A stretch of DNA of 64,000 nt from Sinomicrobium sp. (GTDB taxonomy: Bacteria; Bacteroidota; Bacteroidia; Flavobacteriales; Flavobacteriaceae), in assembly GCA_029266035.1 (NCBI GenBank), contig JAJUFH010000008.1:1-64000 (forward strand), given 5' to 3'. Shown one piece after another: positions 26,411 to 36,593 of this stretch (positions within the stretch are counted from its first letter, which is position 1; every line of letters begins with the position of its first letter). The notes beneath the pieces were generated by a model, which worked only from the letters and a program-made list of their open reading frames with translations, was not told the origin of the DNA and did not search any database. The translations under genes were made by a program, and so were the position numbers.

Positions 26411-27850
26411 ATGTTGAAAAACTATCGAAATATAATTTGTGTTATTTTGTGCTTTCAGTGCTTTGTATTAAGTGCGCAGGATTACTCTCGCAAGCAAATA
26501 GACAGTTTGTTGCAGAAAGGAACTAGAGATTTCAGATTAGGTGGAGAATACGATGAAATTATTGAGTGGAATATCAGACTTGTAGAAATTTCGGAAAAAC
26601 GGAATTATCCTGAAGGAGAGGTACAGGCTTATATCAATATTGCGAGTGCTCTGAGGATTATTGGAAAGTATGACAAGAGTATAGATTTTTTAAATATAGC
26701 CAAATCCAAGGTAAAAAAACTTAGAAATCCTCTTTTAAAAGGGAAGGTTCATTCTGAATACGCACAGATCTATAACGGAATGGGGCTGTATGGCCTAGCG
26801 CTAAAGAACAATTCGACCGCATTGACCTATGCTAAAAAGATAGCATCTTCCCCCCAAAAAAGAAATTATTTGGCTTATATATACGGGTGTAGAAGTGTGT
26901 ATTTAAGAAATATAAATCTTCCAGACTCTTCCCTTGTCTATCTTCACAAATCGGCAAAACTTCGGTTTAAGCCTATCAATCTTTCTAATCTGGCCAATCA
27001 TTATTTGAGGCAGATGGAAAAAAGGGATCTCGACTCAGCATTTTATTATCTGAAAAGTGCCTGTTCTATAGTTGAAAATGGCAAAGCGACCATTTATGAA
27101 AAAGCTGTAGTAAACAGGACCTTAGGTAGTTACTATTTTGAAAAAAAGGATTACCAAACAGCAATCACTTATTACAATAAAGTTCTGGAACTGACAAAAG
27201 ACCTCAAGGTATCCACGACACGCACAAACACCTATGAGTCATTGATTCGTGTATACGATATTCTAGAGGATAGACAAATGGAGCTTTTGTACCGACAGAA
27301 GCACAAGGTTTTTACCGACAGTATAGACAGATTAAAAAATAAGGCCATTAACGCTTCTCTCGACTTGTTAATGGAACAGAAGGAAAGGGAAAATATCTCC
27401 TCTCATAAAAGATTATACGGGCTTGCCTCACTGATAACGTCTGTTCTTATAGCTGTACTGGGCATATTATTTTACAGAAACCGAAAAAAGCACCGCCTAA
27501 TAATAAAGCGAGAGAGGGAAAATTTGTGGCTGAAGAAAAAGATGGATAAGGCATTTGATGAGGTAGTAGAACTGGCCAAGAGAAATGACCCCGCATTTGC
27601 CGGAAAGTTTCAGGAAGTATACCCGGAATTCTCTGAAGGACTGTTAAAAATGAAACCTGCCTTAACCCCTTCCGAGTTTGTTTTGTGCGCCTATATATGG
27701 TTGAATTTTTCTTCAAAAGAGATCGCAACATATACTTTTGTCACCCACAAAACAGTACAGGTAAAAAAATACAGGCTCCGAAAAAAGCTGGGCATCCCCA
27801 CCAATGTAGACCTATATCACTTTTTTAAAACCTTTAATGAGGAAAGCTAA
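26411..27850 (+). CDS. TPR-containing membrane-bound regulator with C-terminal HTH
   Basis: This 479-residue protein has a signal peptide (cleavage near VLSAQ) and TPR-type helical repeats over about 30-310. A membrane helix (about 337-355, LYGLASLITSVLIAVLGIL) and a coiled-coil-like linker follow. The C-terminal domain holds LTPSEFVLCAYIWLNFSSKEIATY, with a LuxR-type helix-turn-helix (KEIATYTFVTHKTVQVKKYRLRK). This layout places sensing repeats in the periplasm and DNA binding in the cytoplasm, as in one-component regulators common in Bacteroidota. It converges with the lectin-like gene, 13 bp away. Targets are unknown. Confidence 0.75.
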   Translation: MLKNYRNIICVILCFQCFVLSAQDYSRKQIDSLLQKGTRDFRLGGEYDEIIEWNIRLVEISEKRNYPEGEVQAYINIASALRIIGKYDKSIDFLNIAKSKVKKLRNPLLKGKVHSEYAQIYNGMGLYGLALKNNSTALTYAKKIASSPQKRNYLAYIYGCRSVYLRNINLPDSSLVYLHKSAKLRFKPINLSNLANHYLRQMEKRDLDSAFYYLKSACSIVENGKATIYEKAVVNRTLGSYYFEKKDYQTAITYYNKVLELTKDLKVSTTRTNTYESLIRVYDILEDRQMELLYRQKHKVFTDSIDRLKNKAINASLDLLMEQKERENISSHKRLYGLASLITSVLIAVLGILFYRNRKKHRLIIKRERENLWLKKKMDKAFDEVVELAKRNDPAFAGKFQEVYPEFSEGLLKMKPALTPSEFVLCAYIWLNFSSKEIATYTFVTHKTVQVKKYRLRKKLGIPTNVDLYHFFKTFNEES

Positions 27851-27863
27851 TAGATTCTGTCTG

Positions 27864-30251
27864 TCACTTTCTATTAATCACACGCGAAGGCAGCATCGGA
27901 TTGGTTATTATCACACAGTTTTTTACCGTGACCGTCACTTCGTTGCTCGGCACAGATTCGCAACTTTGTCCCCCAGCTTGGGTGGCGATAGTTATTCTTC
28001 TGTACTTAGTAGCTTTAAAAATAGAGCTAGGCTGATATGTTGCAGCATCAGCTCCCGTTATGGTGGTCCAGGTATTTCCGTCGTCTTCAGAATATTCCCA
28101 GCGGTAGCTGATGGTTCCAAAACCACTTCCGGCATCTCCCGAATTGATTAAATTCGGGACTGTATTACTGCATATTTCTCCTCCTCCCGTAATACTACCC
28201 GGTTGAGGAGTCTCCAATACAATAACCTCTATCTCTGTCAATTCACTTTCGCAATTACCATTGCTTTGAGCAACATAGTAGGTAGTGCTGCCGGGTACAG
28301 AAGTATTGGGAGTAAAAGGTATGGATGATGGTGTTCCACCTTCGTTCAGGTACCATATTAATGTATTGCCCGGATCGGCATTGGCGGTTAGCGGACTGGC
28401 AGTATCGCCCTGGCAATAGTATACCGGAGTATCTACAACAGGAGCCTGGGGCTGTGGGGCTATGTTTACCGAAGAACTGTTATTTCCTCGGTTTTCCTCA
28501 GGTTCTATATTTGTGGGGTCTGTTCCACCTTCACTTATCAACTCTACGTCTGCGGTGTTGGTGTATCCGGAATTGGATTTTATGGTAAACCTGATCGGTG
28601 GGGCGGACATACCGGAGCGCAGTGTACCATTGCCATTTAAAGTAAATGTATACGTATTGCCACTATTGGTACGCGACCAGCCACTATTGCTTATACTGCT
28701 GATGCTTGTTCCAGCAGGTAATGTTTCGATCACTTTCACCTCATTGGTACTGCTGTACTGCAAATTGTTGGCTCCTACGTTAGAAACCGTCAAAGTAAAT
28801 TCATTTCCGTTTGCGATGTCCAAGCATTCGTCGTCGGTATATTTCTCAACAACTAGATCCACACCTTCGGCATATACCGGAGTTCTTACATTGGCAGTAT
28901 TGTTGGCCAAATCGGGATCGGTAATCTCGTCATTGCTGATGGTAACTGTATTTTGCAACAAGTTGCCGACGGGGATTTGCCTGTCCAAAAATCCTTTCAC
29001 GGTAATCAAGCCTGTACTGTTGGCCGGCAAGCCTACAGATCCGTTAAAATTTCCCGAACTGATTGGAGTACCGGAAGTAGGAGTCGGTAAATTGGTAGTG
29101 GTAAAACCGCTGTGGCTAATGTTGGTGATATGAAACATTCCGGGAGGAATGGGATTTCCTATCCCGTCGGTCAGTTGGTCTTCTACCTGAATATTTGTAA
29201 GTGCTGCCGGGGTGTCGTTGGTCACTTCTAGTATATAGGTGATTTCATTCTCATCTCCCGATCCCGGCACCGAGCGCAATACATTTTTATCCGCCAGTTT
29301 ATTCGCTCTTATATTTCCGGGTGTGGTGATTAGGATGTTTCTAATTTCGTGATAGTTAAAACCAGCACCTGTGGAAGCGGCAAAGCCTACCTTTAACAGT
29401 TCTGGTGGAACATCTGAAGTCTCATAACTGATGAGTTCAGTAAATTCTCCTCCCTGAGAAGTAGCCCAACGAACGGTAATATTAAATCGTCCGGTTCCGG
29501 TGGGAGTAATTTCGATTTGTACCCGTCGGTAAAACCATGAATAACTCGGACGCGAATTTACTCTGGTGTTATAATCAATCACATCTTCTCTGGCATTTCC
29601 CTGCATATTTAATGCGTCCGTAATACTGCCATTCCCTCTAATGGTAACTCCTTTCAAGTAGCGGTTGGTATTGAGATCTCTAGGGTTAGGCGAGGTGGTC
29701 GGTCCTCTTAAGACTATAGAGTTGGGACTTACATCGGGAGAACCTCCATTTTTATTTTCAGAACGAGCTACAAAGTTACCATAGGCGTCAAAACCCACCC
29801 CTACATATCCACCGGTAAGCCCGGGAACATCGGGGTTTGGGTTGGTGCTGTTAGCATATCCCAACGAACCGCCATAGGCGCCTAGAGCAAAATTTCCAGG
29901 ACCATAAGCAGCGTCAAACAAAAAGATACTAAAACCGTCAGCTCCGTTGTAAGTATTATCATTTTGATCTCGCCACATCGTATATTCAAAATCCACTAAT
30001 ACCCCAAGCGTTGATGGAAAGGATTTGTTGATATAGGCATAGCCTTTTTGATTGGTTGTAGCTTTCGTCAGCCGCAACCATCCCGCATTTACCGGATCGT
30101 CAACACCCGAGGTCAGGTAAGCGTTGTCCCCTATAATAATATCGGGAGAGCCATTGCCTCTAAAATCGTTGGTAATGGTAAACTGAGCAGATGCGTTTAA
30201 AGCGCTGAACAACAAAATAGCGCTAGTTACTATCAATCTTATATCCCTCAT
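27864..30251 (-). CDS. Secreted lectin-like adhesin with DUF11-type repeats
   Basis: This 795-residue exported protein starts at the ATG giving MRDIRLIVTSAILLF, with cleavage near ASAQ; a longer frame adds 21 residues before the signal peptide. Residues about 25-290 look like an L-type (legume-like) lectin fold, with ADGFSIFLFD and GFDAYGNF, the usual Asp/Asn-rich sites. Two DUF11-like domains (about 310-620, ITYILEVTNDTPAALTNIQVED and FTLTVSNVGANN) and an Ig-like or PKD-like domain ending in NCVI follow. It is probably a surface or matrix adhesin. The clear secretion tag of type IX substrates is not obvious. Confidence 0.7.
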   Translation of the reverse strand: MRDIRLIVTSAILLFSALNASAQFTITNDFRGNGSPDIIIGDNAYLTSGVDDPVNAGWLRLTKATTNQKGYAYINKSFPSTLGVLVDFEYTMWRDQNDNTYNGADGFSIFLFDAAYGPGNFALGAYGGSLGYANSTNPNPDVPGLTGGYVGVGFDAYGNFVARSENKNGGSPDVSPNSIVLRGPTTSPNPRDLNTNRYLKGVTIRGNGSITDALNMQGNAREDVIDYNTRVNSRPSYSWFYRRVQIEITPTGTGRFNITVRWATSQGGEFTELISYETSDVPPELLKVGFAASTGAGFNYHEIRNILITTPGNIRANKLADKNVLRSVPGSGDENEITYILEVTNDTPAALTNIQVEDQLTDGIGNPIPPGMFHITNISHSGFTTTNLPTPTSGTPISSGNFNGSVGLPANSTGLITVKGFLDRQIPVGNLLQNTVTISNDEITDPDLANNTANVRTPVYAEGVDLVVEKYTDDECLDIANGNEFTLTVSNVGANNLQYSSTNEVKVIETLPAGTSISSISNSGWSRTNSGNTYTFTLNGNGTLRSGMSAPPIRFTIKSNSGYTNTADVELISEGGTDPTNIEPEENRGNNSSSVNIAPQPQAPVVDTPVYYCQGDTASPLTANADPGNTLIWYLNEGGTPSSIPFTPNTSVPGSTTYYVAQSNGNCESELTEIEVIVLETPQPGSITGGGEICSNTVPNLINSGDAGSGFGTISYRWEYSEDDGNTWTTITGADAATYQPSSIFKATKYRRITIATQAGGQSCESVPSNEVTVTVKNCVIITNPMLPSRVINRK

Positions 30252-30957
30252 CACACAATCTATTAAATCAGTTTGCAATTTTACATTTGGGTTTTCCCTC
30301 TGTTCCGTATACATTTTGGTTGTATTTATACTTTAATAAAAGCAATGGCAGGAAAGGGGGGTGATTCTATAGCACATTGCCGCTATAGAATTGTCTTGCC
30401 AAAGAGCTAACCGAGGTAGTTGTTTTATCGTTTGTGATTCTTGGATAAAAATAGATGTAGCACTTGTATTTCCTTGATATGCAACCCCCTACTTTCGATA
30501 AAATACAATTTTATTCGACCATGTGTAGTAGTAAAGTGAGTTGTTGCCAGCAAACAGCACAATAGTATCACTATATGCTTTTATTTATCAATTGTTTTTT
30601 TTCTGTATTGGCTACATTAGCGGTACCAAAAAACGTAAACCAACTGAGATTATGAAACCAAACTACAACTTCTATTGTTTTGACCTTTGCCATTGTATGT
30701 ATAATACAATTATCTCATATCCGGGCAGGGGATCTTTTTGGGAAAAACGCGAATAAAAATGAGAGTCGGGAGATAGACTTGGTATTTCGATACCATATGT
30801 AGCCCGAAATCTGTCTTGTAAACATTACACAAAAATTTATGACCGGTATTTTTAAATGGGTTTTCCGACTATGTCGTGTTATTCTGTTTTTGCGATACTT
30901 CGGTTTCCGTGGATTGAACTGTTTAAAAACCTTTTAGTCATTCAAATACATTAACTT
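30252..30957. other. 706-bp intergenic region upstream of susC
   Basis: No convincing gene. A small open frame at 30652-30756 (33 residues) has no supporting signal. An inverted repeat ATAAAAT-aca-ATTTTAT lies at 30498-30514. This region should contain the promoter and control sites of the SusC/SusD operon on the right and the promoter of the lectin-like gene on the left. I could not identify a clear -33/-7 pair for either. Confidence 0.4.
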
Positions 30958-33900
30958 ATGAGAGGAAAAATCACAATAGTCTTATTGTCTTTCGGTCTTT
31001 TGTTGACACAACTTGTCAATGCTCAGGAAAGAACAATTAGCGGGGTAGTAAAAGATGTAGACGGTGTGCCGCTACCCGGAGCGAGTATTGTTGTCCAAGG
31101 AAAAGGCACGGGAGTTCAGACCGATTTTGACGGGATATATACCATCGATGTGGTAGTGGGAGATGTGTTGGAGTTCTCCTATGTCGGGATGCAGAAACAA
31201 AGTATTACAGTAGGTAGCTCAAACCGGATTGATGTTGTTTTACAGCACGGGAATGAGCTGGATGAGGTGGTTGTGGTAGCGTATGGTAGTCAAACCAAAA
31301 AATCCTTAGTAGGATCAATTTCCTCACTGGGAGCCGAAACTATAGAGGGACAACAGCTAACCTCGGTAACTCAGGCACTACAAGGAACGGTGTCTGGGGT
31401 GAATGTTATAACTTCAGGTGGGCAACCGGGAGCCAATCCAACGGTGAGGATACGAGGTGTTTCTTCAATCAATGCCAATGCTGGTCCGTTGTATGTGGTG
31501 GATGGAGTACCCTTTAACGGAAACCTAAACGCCATCAGCCCAGATCAGATAGAGAGTATGAATGTTTTAAAAGACGCTTCTTCTACGGCTTTATACGGTT
31601 CGAGGGGGGCTAACGGGGTGATACTGATTACTACCAAAAGGGGAAAGTTCAACTCTAATCTACAGGTGACCGCAACTGCAGTTACCGGATTCTCTTCGCC
31701 CGCAGTAGAGTTACACGAAGCTGAAGGCGCTGAAGATTATTTGCGTCATTTCTGGGAAGCGAGGCGTAACACCTTTCAGTATATAGATGGTCAATCTGCA
31801 GAACAAGCTGGGCAGAATGCAGCCAACGGTATTATCGACGAACTGGGGTATAACCCTTATAATGTTGTGCAACCCATCGATGGAAATGGTAATATTGTAG
31901 CAGGAGCCCAATTGCTGTGGGATACCGATTGGAAAGATGCCCTCATGAACAGGAGCGCTTTGCGCAACGAGTATTCTTTGGGAATACAGGGAGGAGGCGA
32001 TAGCTATAGCTACTTTGTATCTCTCAATTATCTGGATCAGGAAGGGGCCATGAGAAATTCAGATTTCCAACGTGTTTCTACGCGGGTTAATATAGATAGC
32101 AAGCTAAAAGATTGGTTGACCTTCGGACTTAATACAGCCATTACAACCTCAAGGTCTAATAATCCCACTCAATCTGGAAATGCTATGGGCAACCCCATCG
32201 GTTGGGCATATAATGTAGCTTCTATTTACCCTATCTACAGAAGGGATCCCACGGGGGCCTACGTATTGGATGCCGTAGGCAACAGACTTTATGATTACGG
32301 AGATAACGGTACTGAGGTCAACGGTTCGCGACCACTTAATGGAAATTACAATGCTGTAGGAATGTTGTTTGACGATAAGAATATCGATAAAAATACCAAT
32401 ATTATCACAAATGGTTTTATGGATATAAGGTTTACAGATTTCCTGTCGTTTAAAACCAATATATCGTACGAAAACTTTCTTTTCGATGGTTATGCTTACT
32501 CCAATCCCTTCGGAGGCTTTGGTGAAGGTTTAGGAGGAAGGGTTATTCAAAATAGGAATATTACCACCACCTTAAATATCAACAACAACCTTAGGTTTAG
32601 TAAAACCTTTGGTGATCACACCGTCAATGCCAATGTCATTTTTGAAACTTATAAGTACAAAACTGATCCTATGGGAGCTACGGGAACCGATTTTTTAGGA
32701 GATATTTCCGTACTTAACGGTGCTGCGACTCCAACCAATGTAAGTGGGTATATAGGCGAGGAGCGATTGACCTCCTACCTCGGAAGAGTAGGGTATAACT
32801 ACAAGAACAAATACTTTATCGAGGGTTCATTTCGGCGTGATGGTTCTACAAAATTTGCATCAGATCAGCGCTGGGGTAACTTCTTTTCTATAGGAGGATC
32901 TTGGGTCATATCAGACGAAAACCTCTTAAAAGATAATCCTACAATCGATTTGTTAAAATTAAGGGCTTCCTACGGAGAATTGGGGAACAACAGTGGTTTT
33001 GGTCTCTTTCCCTATTTGCAGGGGTACACTACAGGAGTCAGTAATTTAGAAAATAAGGGAGTACTTCTCGGAAGTGTTACCGACCCTCGTCTTACATGGG
33101 AAACCACGGCGATTACTGATATAGGTTTGGACTTCGGGTTTTTAAACAACAGATTGCAAGGTACCATAGGTTATTTTAATAAAGAGTCTATAGACCTGAT
33201 TTATGCCAAACCTTTGCCTGGATCTACTGGTAATCTGAGCATTACTACAAATATTGGTTCTATTAGAAATTACGGTTGGGAGTTTGAACTCAATGCCGAT
33301 ATTATCAGATCTGATAAGCTCATATGGTTGGCCGGAATAAACCTGAGCCAGGTAAATAATGAAATTACAGAGCTCACTCAGGAATCGGTAATAAGAGGAA
33401 ATAAGAGACTGGAAGAGGGCAGATCCATTTTTGATTTTTATATGAGAGAATGGGCTGGTGTAGATCCAGAAGACGGTTATGGTATGTGGTTTTACGATAT
33501 TTTGGATGCCGAAGGAAAACCTACCGGCGAACGAGGAACGACCAAAACTTTTGCCGACGCAGGTAGATATTACGCAGGATCTTCTCTGCCCGACATTACG
33601 GGCGGATTTAAAACCAGCCTTCAATTAGGGAATTTCGATTTTCATACACTGTTTATCTTCTCTTTTGGAGGTAAGGTATACGATAGCAATTACGCTCAGC
33701 TCAGTGCGGGCTATAAGGGCATAGGTAGCCCAAATGGCGTAGGTATAGGTACAGATCGATGGCAAAAACCTGGTGATATTACCGATGTTCCCTTGTATTT
33801 ATTTGCATCTAATCAGTTTAACGGACAGTCGACTAGATTTCTGTTCGATAACGACTATATCAGGATGAGGGCGATTACACTGGGCTACACCTTGCCAAAA

Positions 33901-34074
33901 ACGATCCTAAATGACATTTTTATAAATGATGTTCGGTTTTATTTACGAGGAGATAACCTGTTTACCTGGCAGAGTCACAAGGGTATAGACCCCGAGCAAA
34001 GCCTTGAAGGGGTAACGGATAACAGGTCTCCCCAGTTAAAAACAATAAGTCTTGGAGTTAACCTTAAATTTTAA
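30958..34074 (+). CDS. susC: SusC/RagA-family TonB-linked outer-membrane protein
   Basis: This 1038-residue outer-membrane transporter has a signal peptide (cleavage near LVNAQ) and a carboxypeptidase-like domain (about 24-110) with ISGVVKDVDGVPLPGASI. The plug has the SusC signatures ALQGTVSGVNVI, VRIRGVSSINANAGPLYVVDGVP and SRGANGVILITTKRG. The barrel ends in LKTISLGVNLKF. It takes up oligomeric substrate captured with SusD, encoded 4 bp downstream. It leads a run of eleven same-strand genes rich in sulfatases and peptidases. No STN domain is present, so it is probably not wired to an ECF sigma/FecR pair. Confidence 0.95.
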   Translation: MRGKITIVLLSFGLLLTQLVNAQERTISGVVKDVDGVPLPGASIVVQGKGTGVQTDFDGIYTIDVVVGDVLEFSYVGMQKQSITVGSSNRIDVVLQHGNELDEVVVVAYGSQTKKSLVGSISSLGAETIEGQQLTSVTQALQGTVSGVNVITSGGQPGANPTVRIRGVSSINANAGPLYVVDGVPFNGNLNAISPDQIESMNVLKDASSTALYGSRGANGVILITTKRGKFNSNLQVTATAVTGFSSPAVELHEAEGAEDYLRHFWEARRNTFQYIDGQSAEQAGQNAANGIIDELGYNPYNVVQPIDGNGNIVAGAQLLWDTDWKDALMNRSALRNEYSLGIQGGGDSYSYFVSLNYLDQEGAMRNSDFQRVSTRVNIDSKLKDWLTFGLNTAITTSRSNNPTQSGNAMGNPIGWAYNVASIYPIYRRDPTGAYVLDAVGNRLYDYGDNGTEVNGSRPLNGNYNAVGMLFDDKNIDKNTNIITNGFMDIRFTDFLSFKTNISYENFLFDGYAYSNPFGGFGEGLGGRVIQNRNITTTLNINNNLRFSKTFGDHTVNANVIFETYKYKTDPMGATGTDFLGDISVLNGAATPTNVSGYIGEERLTSYLGRVGYNYKNKYFIEGSFRRDGSTKFASDQRWGNFFSIGGSWVISDENLLKDNPTIDLLKLRASYGELGNNSGFGLFPYLQGYTTGVSNLENKGVLLGSVTDPRLTWETTAITDIGLDFGFLNNRLQGTIGYFNKESIDLIYAKPLPGSTGNLSITTNIGSIRNYGWEFELNADIIRSDKLIWLAGINLSQVNNEITELTQESVIRGNKRLEEGRSIFDFYMREWAGVDPEDGYGMWFYDILDAEGKPTGERGTTKTFADAGRYYAGSSLPDITGGFKTSLQLGNFDFHTLFIFSFGGKVYDSNYAQLSAGYKGIGSPNGVGIGTDRWQKPGDITDVPLYLFASNQFNGQSTRFLFDNDYIRMRAITLGYTLPKTILNDIFINDVRFYLRGDNLFTWQSHKGIDPEQSLEGVTDNRSPQLKTISLGVNLKF

Positions 34075-34078
34075 ACCG

Positions 34079-35521
34079 ATGAAAAAGTTATTGAATTTTA
34101 GCATATACACATTCACTGTATTGATGGCTCTGACAAGCTGTTCCGAGGATTTTTTAGACGATCCCCAACCTACACAGCAGGTTTCTGAGAACGTGGTGTT
34201 TGGCTCTGTAGATGGAGTTGAAGCCTTTATCTCTGGAATCATACGAGAGGGAAGGGGACGATTTGACGGTCAGTCGACTTCAAATTTATCCTCCTATTAT
34301 GTGGCGAGAATATGGAAAGGAGACGATATGATGTTTCTGGGAACCGGATTTTGGAAAATAGATTACGATTATACGGGAAGAACGGCAGATAATATGAGAC
34401 CGAGATTTATCTGGAACTTCAGCTATCACATGATCAACCAGATCAACAATCTTATCAACGGTGTTGAGGCATCACCAGCTTTATCCGATAGCGAAAAGGC
34501 ATACTATTCGGCCAAAGGTAAAGCGCTGCGGGGATTTTACTATTTTCAACTTGCATTGGAATTTTCAAAGGCCTATTCGGTAGACCCTTCATTTCCTGCA
34601 GGTCCTATCTATACAGAGCTCACCACGGAAGGGAAGCCTATGAGCAGTTGCCAAGAAATGTATGATCTCATTGTGAGCGACCTGACCTTTGCTGTTGAAA
34701 ACCTGACCTCAGATCGGTTGGGTAAATCCTACGTCAACAAACAGGTAGCCGCAGGCATACTGGCCAGAGTGTACCTTACTATGGAAAACTGGGAAGGTGC
34801 GGCAGAGATGGCCAACCTGGCTTACGACAACGATTTGGCCGGTTCTTTTGCACCAGAACTATATGGCGATGGCTTTTTAGATATCAACAATCCCGAATGG
34901 CTATGGGGTTACGATCAGACCCCCGACCAATGGGTTTCGGCTCACACTCCGGCAGCTTGGACTGATATATTGAGCCCTGGCATGGGACTGGCTCCTTACA
35001 AAGTGGGATATATGAATGTAAACTTTACCAATTTGTTTTCTGCAACCGATATACGAAACCTCTTTCAGATTCAAAATGCAAATGTCAATAACGTAAGACA
35101 TATGACCACTACCAAATTTTGGTTCGACAAAGAAAACCTGGACTACCCCATCATAAGAAAACCGGAAATGGTACTTATAGAAGCTGAAGCTAAGTTCAGA
35201 CAAGGACCGGCATTTGAAGCTGAAGCTCACGACCTTTTGTACTACCTCCAAAAAAACAGGGATCCCAATGCTGTAAAGTCATCGAATACAGGAGGCGATC
35301 TGGAAGAGGAGATATTGCTAGAAAGGAGAAAGGAACTCTATGGGGAGATCGGAGTGGAATGGTTTGATGCCAAACGCTTACAAAGAGGGATTGTCAGAAC
35401 ATCTAATCATCAGATACAAATGACCATAGCGCCCAACGATATTCTGTTTGTCATGCAAGTTCCCGAAAGCGAATACGACGCAAATGACAATATAGATCCA
35501 TCAGTTAATAACGATCGTTGA
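34079..35521 (+). CDS. susD: SusD/RagB-family substrate-binding lipoprotein
   Basis: This 480-residue outer-membrane lipoprotein has its lipobox at LMALTSC. I start at the ATG giving MKKLLNFSIYTF; an upstream TTG lies inside susC. SusD hallmarks are the early EDFLDDPQPTQQVSENVVFGSVDGVEAFISG, the TPR-like helices around ALRGFYYFQLALEFSKAY and the C-terminal EILLERRKELYGEIGVEWFDAKRLQRG. It caps the SusC transporter and binds the extracellular ligand. The ligand class cannot be read from sequence, but the downstream sulfatases and peptidases suggest a sulfated glycopeptide. Confidence 0.94.
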   Translation: MKKLLNFSIYTFTVLMALTSCSEDFLDDPQPTQQVSENVVFGSVDGVEAFISGIIREGRGRFDGQSTSNLSSYYVARIWKGDDMMFLGTGFWKIDYDYTGRTADNMRPRFIWNFSYHMINQINNLINGVEASPALSDSEKAYYSAKGKALRGFYYFQLALEFSKAYSVDPSFPAGPIYTELTTEGKPMSSCQEMYDLIVSDLTFAVENLTSDRLGKSYVNKQVAAGILARVYLTMENWEGAAEMANLAYDNDLAGSFAPELYGDGFLDINNPEWLWGYDQTPDQWVSAHTPAAWTDILSPGMGLAPYKVGYMNVNFTNLFSATDIRNLFQIQNANVNNVRHMTTTKFWFDKENLDYPIIRKPEMVLIEAEAKFRQGPAFEAEAHDLLYYLQKNRDPNAVKSSNTGGDLEEEILLERRKELYGEIGVEWFDAKRLQRGIVRTSNHQIQMTIAPNDILFVMQVPESEYDANDNIDPSVNNDR

Positions 35522-35611
35522 TGGAGATAGAATGTTTTAAGGTGAGTAGAAGAGCTGTTGTTTGTAGAGGTGTAAAAGCGATTAAGTCAAATAAATTATT
35601 AATCTGTCAAT

Positions 35612-36067
35612 ATGAAAAGAGTTCTTGTAGTATTAGGAATACTTTTGTTTATCACCCACACCTCCCAAGCGCAGTGGAACACTAATGCCAATGGAGATGT
35701 ATACACGAACTCCAAGGTGGGGATAGGGTCTCAAAATCCTGATTCCAGACTTACTGTAAACGGACGAATACACGCCAGCGCTGTTAAACTCACCCTGGAA
35801 ATCCCAGCAGACTACGTATTCCAGAAGTACTATACCGGAGAATCTGTTTTGCAGCCGGGATACACTGTGCTTTCTCTCGATGAAGTTGAGAGTTTTATCA
35901 GAGAAAATCACCATTTACCCGGCATCCCTTCGGCTAAAGAATTACGAGAAGAGGGTATGGATTTGGCGGAGATGAACAATCTACTCCTTCAGAAAATTGA
36001 AGAACTCACTCTCTACGTGCTAGAGCAGGAAAAATTGATACAACAACTGATCAATGAAGAAAAGTAA
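35612..36067 (+). CDS. Small secreted tail-fibre-like protein, copy 1
   Basis: This 151-residue exported protein has a signal peptide (cleavage near TSQAQ). The short beta region VGIGSQNPDSRLTVNGRIHAS is the motif seen in Bacteroidota tail-fibre-like or 'cell wall anchor' proteins. It is followed by HHLPGIPSAKEL and a C-terminal coiled coil (MNNLLLQKIEELTLYVLEQEK). That layout resembles trimeric fibres with a C-terminal assembly helix. A paralogue follows immediately with a 14-bp overlap. Such proteins are unusual inside a SusCD-type operon; the role is unknown. Confidence 0.7.
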   Translation: MKRVLVVLGILLFITHTSQAQWNTNANGDVYTNSKVGIGSQNPDSRLTVNGRIHASAVKLTLEIPADYVFQKYYTGESVLQPGYTVLSLDEVESFIRENHHLPGIPSAKELREEGMDLAEMNNLLLQKIEELTLYVLEQEKLIQQLINEEK

Positions 36068-36593
36068 TAAGATGGTGAAGTATGCTGCAAGCCTCCTTTT
36101 TTTGGCTATGACCCTGCAACAGGTAGAGATTTATGCTCAGCAATGGGAAGTCGATGCGGAAGATTATCTGTTTGTCACTAAAGGAAGTCGTATAGGAATA
36201 GGCTCTGAGCATCCCGATGCAGAACTCACCGTAAATGGTGAGATTCGAGCTACAGCCTTTAAAGTGAGCAATGAGATTCCCGCCGACTACGTATTTCAGA
36301 AGTACTATACCGGTAGCTCCGAATTGCTCCCCGATTATACGATGCCGACTCTAAAAGAGGTGGAAGACTTTGTTAAAACCCATCATCATTTACCAGGTAT
36401 TCCCGCGGCTGAAACGATTAGAAAAGAGGGGCTAGATGCCGGAAAAATGACCAATATGATCTTACAAAAAACGGAGGAACTAACCCTTTACTTGATGGAA
36501 CAACGCAAAAAGCTAGAATATATTAGACAACAGCGCAAAAAACAAACCTCCTCCAAGGTTTCACCTTGTGAGATAAAACTCCAAAAAAGATGA
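36054..36593 (+). CDS. Small secreted tail-fibre-like protein, copy 2
   Basis: This 179-residue paralogue of the preceding protein has a signal peptide (near EIYAQ), the same IGIGSEHPDAELTVNGEIRA motif, a shared YVFQKYYTG segment and HHLPGIPAAET. It has a C-terminal coiled coil and an added basic tail. The first ATG overlaps the upstream gene by 14 bp; an internal ATG at 36072 (MVKYAAS) could also be the start. The stop overlaps the start of the metalloprotease gene, so all three are probably translated in a coupled way. Confidence 0.7.
   Translation: MKKSNKMVKYAASLLFLAMTLQQVEIYAQQWEVDAEDYLFVTKGSRIGIGSEHPDAELTVNGEIRATAFKVSNEIPADYVFQKYYTGSSELLPDYTMPTLKEVEDFVKTHHHLPGIPAAETIRKEGLDAGKMTNMILQKTEELTLYLMEQRKKLEYIRQQRKKQTSSKVSPCEIKLQKR

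Noticed and set aside
30252-30314. Longer start for the lectin-like protein
   Set aside because: It adds 21 polar residues in front of a clean signal peptide.
30498-30514. ATAAAAT-aca-ATTTTAT as an operator
   Set aside because: The arms are only seven A/T-rich bases, which are expected often by chance in this DNA.
30541-30756. Small open frame upstream of susC
   Set aside because: The frame starts at TTG, lacks a start signal and has no recognisable content. I treat the region as regulatory.
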